DNA of 23,136 nt. Origin: Isohypsibius dastychi. Its lineage: Eukaryota > Tardigrada > Eutardigrada > Parachela > Isohypsibiidae. Shown piece after piece: positions 16,037-23,136 of the stretch. The notes beneath the pieces were generated by a model that did not search any database, was not told the origin of the DNA, and saw only the letters and a program-made list of their open reading frames with translations. The translations under genes and the position numbers were made by a program. The first letter of the stretch is position 1; the number at the start of each line of letters is the position of its first letter. Where the stretch lies: positions 1 to 23,136 of the forward strand of contig JAQIWT010000333.1 of assembly GCA_034696485.1 (NCBI GenBank), written 5' to 3'.

Positions 16037-17809
16037 ATGGGACAGTCGGGGTCCAAAGATGTGGAGATGATCAAGGAGGGCGAGTCAGTGGTGGATTTCC
16101 TCAGGAAAAATGCCTTCTTTCGGGACGTCAAAGATGTTGCCAGCCTCAAGAAGGCGGCAACCATGTTTGAGATCGTTCGGTTGAACCAACAGCCTGGTGA
16201 GACTAAGCGAATCATCCGCAAGGGCGATATTGGAGACTGCCTTTACATTGTAGGGCGAGGGCAGGTTGAGGTGTCTGCACCGGACGAAAAGGGCAACCGA
16301 ACGGTTTTGCGAAAGCTCGTACGACAAGACGTTTTCACGGAGATTGGTTTTATTCACAATGTCCCAAGCACCGTCGATATGGACGCTGTCAAGGAACATG
16401 TTGTTCTCCTCAAGCTCTCTAAGGGCACATACAACAAGCACAAGGGTGCCAAGTACATGAAGAATTTAACTGAGTGGCTTGATGCAACTGCCGGGCACAT
16501 GGTCTCGTCCTCATTGAAGAACGTTCCCATGCTTGCCGGGGTGCCGGAGGATAAACTCGCGACGATTGCAAAATTGTTCGAGCTAAAGGTATATGCCAAG
16601 GGAGAGCGCGTGTTCTCAGAGAGCGACCCAGGAGATGCGTTCTATATCCTCACCAAAGGTCGCCTCGTGGTGACCTCCAGCCAGTCGGGCCAGATTACCG
16701 AGCTGTCTACTCTCAAGGCCGGGCAGTCTTTTGGTGAAATCTCGCTCGTAGATGAACAGAATAGAACTGCAACCGTGACAGCGCTGGAGGACTCTACGCT
16801 ATTTATGCTGTCGCGAAATCAGTTCAAGGTGTTCCTGGATTTAGTGCCCTCACTTTCCGAGAAAATCAGGAAGAACATGCAAGAACGATCTGCTGTAAAC
16901 GTCGTGGCCAAGAAGATTCCCTTCTTTCAGACGCTCGAGCCAAACAAGCTTCATTTGCTAGGTACGATGTGCAAGATCCAAAGCTACCGCCCAGGATCTA
17001 CCATCATGATGGAGGGCCGAAACAAACCAGCCAAGTTTTTTATGATTACCCAGGGCACCGTTGAGGTCACCGTGCAAGACAAGATTATTCGCGAGATGGG
17101 TCCTGGAGAATACTTCGGCGAAATTTCCCTTGTGAGCGGCCGCGACGCCACAGCCACCGTAAAGGCCATTGGCAAGGATGATGTGGTTTGTCTGGAAATC
17201 ACTCGTGAAGAATTTGATGCGCTTTTCGTGGGTGAGCCTGGAGCATTAGCAGAGATTCAGATCAAAGTCCTTGGTAACTCAGTCGAGTTGCGTAATATCC
17301 TAGTGCATCCTATTGGAAGAAAGTATTTTGCAGAGTTCTCAAAGGAGCAGTTTGCGACCGAAAACATCGACTTTTGGAACTCAGTCGAAGAACTGGAGCG
17401 CATGGGTCGCCACCGGCTGCGTCCTTCGATTGCAGGAATTCTTCACGGTGTTGGTCTTGATAAGATAAATGAGCAGAAGCGCAAGACAATGGCCGAGAAG
17501 GTTGATGCCATCTACGAATTGTATGTGAAAGAGGATGCACCGCAAATGATCAACGTCAAGTCCAGTGTTCGCGACTCCATCAAGAAGCGAATAGAGAACG
17601 ATGATCTTGACTACGACATCTATCGCGCGGCGAAGTATGAGATCTACGAGCTCATGTCGTTGGACGTATTCTCGCGTTTCAAGCACAGCGATCTCTTCAA
17701 GAAGATGCTTTCAGAGATTGGCGTTTACGGGCAGATGGTTGGCGAGGACCTATCCGGTATCAAGTCCAAGCTAGACTTGAGGTCTCGGTCCATCGAGGAG
17801 AAGAACTGA
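16037..17809 (+). CDS. Triple cyclic-nucleotide-binding domain protein with C-terminal RGS domain
   Basis: A 590-residue putative signalling protein. Three CNB domains lie at about 25-140, 163-285 and 295-405, followed by an RGS domain at about 415-560. RGS domains speed GTP hydrolysis by G-alpha subunits; the family pattern is clear in FAEFSKEQFATENIDFW (431-447), the INVKSSVR stretch (505-512), YEIYELM (534-540) and FSRFKHSDLFKKML (545-558). The CNB phosphate-binding cassettes differ. CNB2 FGEISLVDEQNRTATV (232-247) retains Glu234 and Arg243, with Thr244 as in cGMP-dependent kinases. CNB1 has Ser111 and CNB3 Ala371 at the Arg position, so both are probably non-binding. MGQSGS at the N-terminus fits an N-myristoylation signal (Gly2, Ser6). 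There is no kinase domain, although the CNB pair alone resembles PKG. The ATG has a good aaag-ATG-g context. Confidence 0.93.
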   Translation: MGQSGSKDVEMIKEGESVVDFLRKNAFFRDVKDVASLKKAATMFEIVRLNQQPGETKRIIRKGDIGDCLYIVGRGQVEVSAPDEKGNRTVLRKLVRQDVFTEIGFIHNVPSTVDMDAVKEHVVLLKLSKGTYNKHKGAKYMKNLTEWLDATAGHMVSSSLKNVPMLAGVPEDKLATIAKLFELKVYAKGERVFSESDPGDAFYILTKGRLVVTSSQSGQITELSTLKAGQSFGEISLVDEQNRTATVTALEDSTLFMLSRNQFKVFLDLVPSLSEKIRKNMQERSAVNVVAKKIPFFQTLEPNKLHLLGTMCKIQSYRPGSTIMMEGRNKPAKFFMITQGTVEVTVQDKIIREMGPGEYFGEISLVSGRDATATVKAIGKDDVVCLEITREEFDALFVGEPGALAEIQIKVLGNSVELRNILVHPIGRKYFAEFSKEQFATENIDFWNSVEELERMGRHRLRPSIAGILHGVGLDKINEQKRKTMAEKVDAIYELYVKEDAPQMINVKSSVRDSIKKRIENDDLDYDIYRAAKYEIYELMSLDVFSRFKHSDLFKKMLSEIGVYGQMVGEDLSGIKSKLDLRSRSIEEKN

Positions 17810-17822
17810 TATCGGCCGATAT
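17809..17822. repeat. 14-bp perfect palindrome at the CNB-RGS stop codon
   Basis: ATATCGGCCGATAT is self-complementary over all 14 bases. It begins at the last base of the TGA stop codon. It could be a protein-binding site; a 14-bp palindrome is uncommon by chance in 23 kb. Confidence 0.7.
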
Positions 17823-18303
17823 GATTAGCCGCATTTTAGGAAAATGAACGTTGATATGTGTTGAGGTTGTTGTGTGACCTTGGGTAAAATCTATTTCGTC
17901 ATCAATCATGTCATCACATCTCTTCGGTACATTCTGCGTATACTAACATTACACGCAACCAAATCACTTTTACCTGAGACTATACTCTTACCTCAGGTCG
18001 ACAACACCATCATGATGCCGATTACTACCTCCCGAAGGGCCTCCTTCGGTTTCGGCTCTATGAATAAGCCCCACATCTCCACTACTCTTCTCCCATTATC
18101 TTCATTTGTATGCGTGCGTGCGTATAGTTATCGCATGGAGGATCGAAGATCGATATCTGAGTACTATCGTATGACTCTTGCTCACACGATCGTTTGATCG
18201 AATCGAAATGCAAGACATTGACAACTAGGAGGAAATATATAATCAACACAAATTCTCAAATATTACACGAGGGATCCTAATCATTTGTATTTGGAGAGTC
18301 AAG
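17810..18303. other. Intergenic region between CNB-RGS and COQ5
   Basis: About 490 bases between two co-directional genes. It holds the palindrome at 17809-17822, a short GCGT microrepeat near 18114, and a small CGATC-GTTT-GATCG hairpin near 18187. No gene is seen; the longest frame starts from a non-ATG codon. Confidence 0.45.
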
Positions 18304-19326
18304 ATGCTCTTGCGCACAATCGCAAGGCAGTCGCGGGCGGCGACGCGACGATCGTTGTCAACAACACTATCAACTGAACCGCCACCGACGGTGATCGAGG
18401 TCACCCCTGGCACCTCGAGCGCGACAGAAAAACAAGGAAATCCAAAGCTCTCTAGCTCACCGCCGCCTCATGTACAAGAGACGACGCATTTTGGAACCAA
18501 GAATGTTACCTACGACGAGAAAAAGAAGCTTGTGGGGAAGGTGTTCTCGAACGTTGCTGACAAGTATGACCTGATGAACGACCTTATGAGCGGGACGCTC
18601 CATCGGGTTTGGAAAGATTCGTTCGTAGAGGAGCTGGATCCGATCGCTTGGTCCGGCATGCATATGAAGGTTCTAGATGTTGCAGGCGGCACTGGAGATA
18701 TTAGCTTTCGCATAGCACAAAAGTGCCGAGAACGGCTCATCGGCGCTTCGCCTTATTCATCTTCTGTCAACATAACTGTGTGCGATATCAATCCAGAAAT
18801 GCTAAGAGTGGGTCGCAATCGACAACCAGATTTTGGACCTAATGTGAAGCTTGATTGGCTTGAAGGCGATGCCGAGACATTGGATGCTCTTCCGGATGAC
18901 GAGTTTGATCTGTATACTATTGCATTTGGTATCCGCAACGTGCCCAGGATCGAAAAGGCATTAGAAACGGCATTTCGCGTTCTAAAGCCTGGTGGTCGTC
19001 TGTCCGTTCTGGAGTTTTCTAAAGTCGCGGCTGGACCATTCGTTGAACAAGCCTACAATTTGTACTCTGATGCGATAATACCTGCCATGGGTCAGGTGGT
19101 TGCCAACGATGCGGATTCTTATCGATATCTCGTTGAAAGCATCCGCAAGTTTCCTCAGCAGAGGGAATTCGAGCGAATGATTCGCGCTGCGGGGTTTGAT
19201 TATGTCAGACATCGCAACATGTCGCTCGGCGTGGTCGCGATGCACTCAGGATTCAAGCTTCCCGTGCCCACAGAGGCCAAGTCCAGTGGCGAAGCAGAGT
19301 TGTCCAATGCAAAGCAAGAGCGATAA
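18304..19326 (+). CDS. COQ5: COQ5, 2-methoxy-6-polyprenyl-1,4-benzoquinol C-methyltransferase
   Basis: SAM-dependent C-methyltransferase of mitochondrial ubiquinone synthesis, the eukaryotic counterpart of UbiE. The 340-residue product starts MLLRTIARQSRAATRRSLST, an Arg/Ser-rich, acid-free mitochondrial presequence, followed by a low-complexity linker to about 62. The UbiE signature YDLMNDLMSGTLHRVWKD (88-105), SAM motif I VLDVAGGTGD (123-132), motif II acidic end CDINPEM (160-166), GDAETLDALP (188-197), FGIRNVP (208-214) and LKPGGRLSVLEFSK (227-240) are all present. The phylloquinone enzyme MenG of plastids is a close relative, but the presequence and COQ5-like signature favour the mitochondrial assignment. 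It converges with CSN6, 153 bp between stop codons. Confidence 0.96.
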   Translation: MLLRTIARQSRAATRRSLSTTLSTEPPPTVIEVTPGTSSATEKQGNPKLSSSPPPHVQETTHFGTKNVTYDEKKKLVGKVFSNVADKYDLMNDLMSGTLHRVWKDSFVEELDPIAWSGMHMKVLDVAGGTGDISFRIAQKCRERLIGASPYSSSVNITVCDINPEMLRVGRNRQPDFGPNVKLDWLEGDAETLDALPDDEFDLYTIAFGIRNVPRIEKALETAFRVLKPGGRLSVLEFSKVAAGPFVEQAYNLYSDAIIPAMGQVVANDADSYRYLVESIRKFPQQREFERMIRAAGFDYVRHRNMSLGVVAMHSGFKLPVPTEAKSSGEAELSNAKQER

Positions 19327-19479
19327 CTAAAAAATTGGCCCCTAGGGTCATAATTGTTAACATCTTAAGCAATGATCCGTATCTCTAGCACAAGTATTCC
19401 AGTCATCAAGAAAGCCAAATCTCAGGGATGAATAACAGTGTCCAAGTAAAAGAAGCTATTTGTACAATATATGGTAGAT

Positions 19480-20451
19480 TTAATTCATCCTGCTTTTTGA
19501 AGGCCCCACAGGACGCGGTCCCTTGCCCTTGACCGTTCGCTCAGCCGACTTTTCGTCTGAGGCTCCAGGGGTCGGATACGCGATGAAGAACTTCTCTAGA
19601 ACAGCATTCAGAGCCGAAGTTTGTTTAGTGACAGAGGCAAGAAGTGATACCAAGAGCGCATCTGATAATTCGTGGTTGAAGTCCAGTCTTACCAGTGTGG
19701 GCTCGAGTGCAGGAAGTTGGTTGCAAATTGCATCGGCTTCTCTCAGAAGCTCATGATCAACTCGGATTTGGCCCGATTTAGTCATCTCGAGGAATTTTCC
19801 GATCACGACGATACGTGATTTAAGCATTTGAACGGCATTCTTCAAGGCCGCCATATGAGGATTTAGCGTGGAACTAGCCTCTCCTCCGACCGTTCCTCCC
19901 GATCGTTGTGTGACGATGTGATCAACTGTTATTCGTTCGGACTCTGTAGTACCAACTCGAGCAGGCACCTCCACAAAGGTTTGTGCGGGCTGGTCGTTCA
20001 CAATTTGCATTACTGTTTCATAAATTGTTATCGGAAGAACCTTTTTCTTGGCTCCTGCAGAGACCACTTGTTGTTGCTGCCTCACTGCGGCTTCGTCCAT
20101 CACAAGGACCAGGGGCGATTCGTTCAACTCCTGGAACTGTTTATGTACTGTAAGCATTTCCGCATCTGAGAGGAGTGGACCCACAAGGTACCATCCGAGA
20201 AGCTCGAACCTCGGAAACACAGCGATTGTCAAGGCGATCTTGCGCTTCAAAAGGTCGATGTTGACCTGAGTCCTCGCGGTATCCACCTTGGCCTCCATCG
20301 AATCGAGCACCGATACGTTAGTTCCATCTTGTATGCCAACAAAGGCGCCTATTGCTCGAACCTCCGTGGCAGAGTCGGCTTTTGCTCGCGTGAAGTGGTC
20401 GGCTATGTTGACCAGCACGAGCGGGTGCACCGTAACCTCGGACCGCGACAT
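19480..20451 (-). CDS. CSN6: COP9 signalosome subunit 6 (CSN6)
   Basis: Non-catalytic MPN-domain subunit of the COP9 signalosome, which removes NEDD8 from cullins; it pairs with catalytic CSN5. The 323-residue product starts directly with the MPN domain: VTVHPLVLVNIADHF (6-20), AIGAFVG (33-39), FELLGWYLVGP (82-92) and LNESPLVLVMD (109-119). At the JAMM position the active sequence GWYHSHP is replaced by GWYLVGP, so both metal-binding histidines are absent, as expected for CSN6 (MPN-minus). ERITVDHIV (172-180) and the helical bundle after 205 match the CSN6 C-terminal half and argue against eIF3f or the proteasome subunit Rpn8. A basic tail ends the protein. It is divergent from the Nma111-like gene. 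Confidence 0.93.
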   Translation of the reverse strand: MSRSEVTVHPLVLVNIADHFTRAKADSATEVRAIGAFVGIQDGTNVSVLDSMEAKVDTARTQVNIDLLKRKIALTIAVFPRFELLGWYLVGPLLSDAEMLTVHKQFQELNESPLVLVMDEAAVRQQQQVVSAGAKKKVLPITIYETVMQIVNDQPAQTFVEVPARVGTTESERITVDHIVTQRSGGTVGGEASSTLNPHMAALKNAVQMLKSRIVVIGKFLEMTKSGQIRVDHELLREADAICNQLPALEPTLVRLDFNHELSDALLVSLLASVTKQTSALNAVLEKFFIAYPTPGASDEKSAERTVKGKGPRPVGPSKSRMN

Positions 20452-20944
20452 CCTTTCTCTTAAATATCCCGTGACGATTCAGATGCAGACGATCACAAGA
20501 GAAACGCTACTGCTCTCAACAAAGGGAAATAAGATGATTGTGATTTGGTTTTCGATAAATTGCAGATCAAATGTTACGATCGTGAAATTGGACGATCTTG
20601 GCGGGCGTTTTTGAATGTTTGGAATTGTTAGATTTCCCAGATGCGGAGTGACGAATGCGAAGAAATATGAGACAATAAAGTATGTAAGTTAGTGGATGGG
20701 CAGAGGACCAAACACAAATTTATGTTTTTAAAAAATTATAAATGTTGAATGGATGAGAGAGATTGTCTGCTGCTGCAGCTGCCTACCAGTCAAACGACCT
20801 TCTTCTTCTAAGTGATATTTAAACATTCAAAGTCGAATTTCTCTCCCGGTCTAGTATTGGTTGCTTAAACCTATGTTTCACACCCCGCTGATGATCGAGT
20901 AGCAAGGGCGGTAGAATCTAGATCTTTGTTGATTAGAAAGGACC
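20452..20944. other. Divergent intergenic region, CSN6 / Nma111-like protease
   Basis: About 490 bases. It includes an A/T-rich stretch near 20720-20745 and a TTGGCGGGCG box near 20599-20608 reminiscent of the two boxes upstream of the nucleoporin gene. No gene was recognised. Promoters of both flanking genes are expected here. Confidence 0.45.
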
Positions 20945-23136
20945 ATGTTTTCGTCGTGCATGTGCCTCCCAGGCGTGACGGGGCCTGACAACTGGCCCGA
21001 GGTGCTTGATCGGGCAGGCAGAGCGGTGGTCATGCTCAAGATAAACACGGTGCGGTGCTTTGAGACCAACACCCCGGCAATTTCAATCTCGACAGGCTTC
21101 GTCGTGGATAAGAGACTAGGAATTATTCTCACCAACAGACACGTCGTACAAGCAGGGCCCATTGTGGGCAAGGCCTCGTTCGTAAACAATGAAGAGGTTC
21201 AAGTTGCTGCACTCTATCGCGACCCTGAACACGATTTTGCCTTTCTAAAATACGATCCGAGGGCTGTGCGGCATATGGCTGTCGGGGAGTTGCAATTGTA
21301 TCCAGAAGGGGCGATCCTCGGAGTGAGTGTTGACTAAATGATCCATTTCGGAATGCTACTAACTTTATCTGGTTGGATAGACAGAGATCCGAGTAATAGG
21401 CAGCGATGCCGGAGAGAAGCTAATGGTGCTTGCAGGTACCTTGGCGCAGGACTCAAGAGAGTGCCCGCAATACTCTGGATTCTACCAGGATGTTAACAGG
21501 TAAGCTTAGTTTGAACAGGTAGACGGGATATTAAGGCTAACTATTCGATGTAGCTTCTACTTAGCGTCGTCTTCATCCACGAGTGGTGGTTCGTCCGGTG
21601 CACCTGTTTTAGACTCAAAGGGCAGGGTGATTGGACTAAATGCAGGAGCGGCTGTTATGGCGGCCAGCTCATTCTTTCTTCCTCTCGACCGTATTGTGCA
21701 CGCGTTGAACGCACTCCGTGAGAATAAGCCAATTACAAGAGGCACTTTGCTTACTGTATTTAGCTTTGTTTCGATGGATGAGTGTCGCCGCTTGGGATTA
21801 ACCCGTGAGGACGAGAAGAAGTTGAGACACCAGCAAAGAAAACGCTCGGCAATGGGCGCCTTGGTAATTAGTCGAGTGATTGATGGCGGAGCAGGTCACA
21901 GTGCGGGGCTTGAAACCGGTGATATTTTGATCAAAATGGGCGGCTCAATGATCGCGTCGTTTGCCCAGTTGGAAACAGCGCTCGATGGAAACATTGGGAA
22001 AGAAATTACGGTTGTCGTGCAGCGAGGCAACAGCTTAGTCGAAACAGTCGCAGTTCCCCAAGACCTATCATCCTTTCTGCCTTCTCGTCTCGTAGAATAC
22101 AGCGGAGGAGTCGTCCACAATCTTGGGACGGTTCTATCATACCCGACGGGCGTTCACCCATCAGCGGTTGTCGTGGCGCATCCGGGCTACTCGATGGAGA
22201 AGGCCGGTATTCCAATTTTCAGTGTGTTAACTTCAATCGATGGAGAGCTCGTCAAGACTTTGGGGGACTTTGCCAGGATAATGGCCTCCAAGCTAGACCG
22301 ACAGCGAATCGTCATGAGATTTTATTCGTTGGCGAGAAAAGGGGTCGAACATTCGGCGATTGTCGTGGTTGACAGAAAGTGGTTTCCACTTAGAATAATG
22401 ATCCGGGAGGATGCGGTACTAATTCGGGGCATTACTTCGACTATGGGGTTATGGAAGGTGGAGAATATTGAATCAGTTGGTTCATCTGCACCGAGTTTAG
22501 AGGCAAGACCTTTCGACGGTACAAAGGATATGAATATCATGCTAGCCAATCCTCACGTGCAAGACGCGTCAACTTTACCCGACGGTGTAGCTACGCCAAT
22601 AAAATCGGTTGGACTGTTAACTGATCAGAACAAGCGAGATCAAGCCGCCGCAGGAGTTGGAAACGAGGTCATTCCGCTTGATACGATTGCAATGGATAGA
22701 CAAGTAAGTTCTTCTCGAATAACTCTTGACCAGGTCCAACAGGAGCGGAGTGTTTCCGTTACTGGTCTCAAAGAGGGCGAGAATGCTTTGAAAGGCGAGG
22801 CGAAGGGTCGCATTGAGGACTTGCTCGACGCGTTTGTTTATGTGAGTATACTGCCACTCAACTTGAACGTACACGAAGACTGACTTGAAAACCTGAAAAG
22901 ATCACCTGCGACTGCCCATTTCGCATCGACGGAATTGCAGATACCAAATTTGTGGGGTGTGGGGTTATCCTAGATGCCGATCTAGGTCTCGTATGGTGTG
23001 ATCGCCGAACGGTTGTGTCATGTTTGGGCGATATCCGAATGGTCTTCGGCGGTGTGCTCGAAATTGATTCGTGCCGAGTCGTTTACTTCCACCCCACTCT
23101 CAACTTTGGTCTTATTCGCTTTGATGTGAGCGATCT
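20945..23136 (+). CDS. NMA111: Nma111/Deg7-type double HtrA serine protease, 3' partial, four exons visible
   Basis: Exons 20945-21322, 21381-21499, 21554-22841 and 22901 to beyond the window. Splicing restores one frame (phases 0, 2, 0) whose translation follows the Nma111/Deg7 family across every junction. HtrA-like protease 1 has a complete triad: His66 in LTNRHVV, Asp97 in PEHDFAFL, Ser180 in SGGSSGAPV. Exon 2 supplies [14 protein letters not shown], a family hallmark. A PDZ domain follows ([11 protein letters not shown]... AGLETGDIL), then a second PDZ-like unit and a variable linker. Exon 4 opens the second protease-like domain ([16 protein letters not shown], then CDRRTVV in place of the catalytic His motif), which is degenerate as usual in this family. 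Yeast Nma111 is nuclear and pro-apoptotic; plant Deg7 acts in chloroplasts. No signal peptide is evident here, so location is open. Confidence 0.93.
21323..21380 (+). other. Spliceosomal intron 1 of the Nma111-like gene (58 nt)
   Basis: Donor GTGAGT (21323-21328), branch point TACTAAC (21357-21363, identical to the yeast consensus) 18 bases from the acceptor, and acceptor ATAG. Reading through would reach an in-frame TAA at 21335-21337. Removal joins GAILG to TEIRV as in homologues. Confidence 0.93.
21500..21553 (+). other. Spliceosomal intron 2 of the Nma111-like gene (54 nt)
   Basis: Donor GTAAGC (21500-21505), branch point CTAAC (21537-21541), and acceptor GTAG. The intron is in phase 2 and splits a serine codon. 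Read-through would hit TAA immediately. Removal restores the stretch leading to the catalytic serine. Confidence 0.92.
22842..22900 (+). other. Spliceosomal intron 3 of the Nma111-like gene (59 nt)
   Basis: Donor GTGAGT (22842-22847), branch point CTGAC (22880-22884), and acceptor AAAG. The frame otherwise stops at TGA 22881-22883. Removal joins DAFVY to ITCDCPF and opens the second protease-like domain. Confidence 0.9.

Noticed and set aside
16037-17809. Annotation as a cGMP-dependent protein kinase or PKA regulatory subunit
   Set aside because: The CNB domains alone resemble these, but there is no kinase domain and no pseudosubstrate or dimerisation motif; the C-terminus is clearly RGS-like.
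17983-18000. U1-like ATACTCTTACCTCAGG string
   Set aside because: It differs from the U1 5' end by insertions and is not followed by any snRNA-like structure or Sm site.
17874-18197. 107-codon frame between CNB-RGS and COQ5
   Set aside because: It has a GTG start, mixed low-complexity composition and no recognisable protein; it is most likely UTR or intergenic.
19480-20451. eIF3f or Rpn8 as identity for the MPN protein
   Set aside because: ERITVDHIV and the C-terminal helical half match CSN6 better, and the metal-binding histidines are missing as expected for CSN6.
20945-21337. The 130-codon frame as a truncated protease pseudogene
   Set aside because: The stop lies inside an intron with consensus donor, branch point and acceptor; splicing restores full family homology including the catalytic serine.

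Overview
The window is nuclear DNA of a compact-genome, probably unicellular eukaryote. It encodes a nucleoporin of the Nup84/Nup107 family, COP9 signalosome subunit 6, mitochondrial COQ5, organellar RbfA and an Nma111/Deg7 double protease, and one gene carries three spliceosomal introns of only 54-59 nt with recognisable branch points. Most genes are single uninterrupted reading frames, intergenic gaps are mostly 0.15-1.2 kb, and base composition looks balanced. That combination would suit an intron-poor microalga or similar protist (a red alga is one guess), but nothing in the window fixes the lineage. No tRNA, rRNA, transposon or CRISPR array was recognised.

Layout, left to right: (1) 1-899, minus: PlsC-type glycerolipid acyltransferase, 3' end outside the window. 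(2) 1411-2226, plus: 271-aa membrane protein built from two tandem copies of one unit, family unknown. (3) 2408-3199, minus: 263-aa hydrophilic orphan with a lysine-rich putative NLS, convergent with (2). (4) 4410-7088, plus: Nup84/Nup107 scaffold nucleoporin. (5) 7283-9304, minus: SelO pseudokinase AMPylase in its cysteine form, convergent with (4). (6) 10003-11370, minus: RbfA-like ribosome maturation factor with long extensions. (7) 12018-14123, plus: MFS-like transporter with a long N-terminus and an extra C-terminal helix. (8) 16037-17809, plus: a protein with three cyclic-nucleotide-binding (CNB) domains, one RGS domain and a putative myristoylation signal. (9) 18304-19326, plus: COQ5. 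(10) 19480-20451, minus: CSN6, convergent with COQ5. (11) 20945 to the window end, plus: Nma111/Deg7-type HtrA protease, four exons visible, 3' end outside.

These are not one pathway. Most are housekeeping genes: lipid synthesis, nuclear pore, redox AMPylation, organelle ribosome assembly, ubiquinone synthesis, cullin deneddylation and protein quality control. The most unusual item is the CNB-CNB-CNB-RGS protein. Only its middle CNB keeps the phosphate-binding Glu/Arg pair, so it looks like a membrane-anchored, cyclic-nucleotide-gated regulator of G-protein signalling. The 1.9-kb stretch upstream of it is the largest gene-free region. Second in interest is the internally duplicated membrane protein, third the short palindromes and inverted repeats in several intergenic regions.
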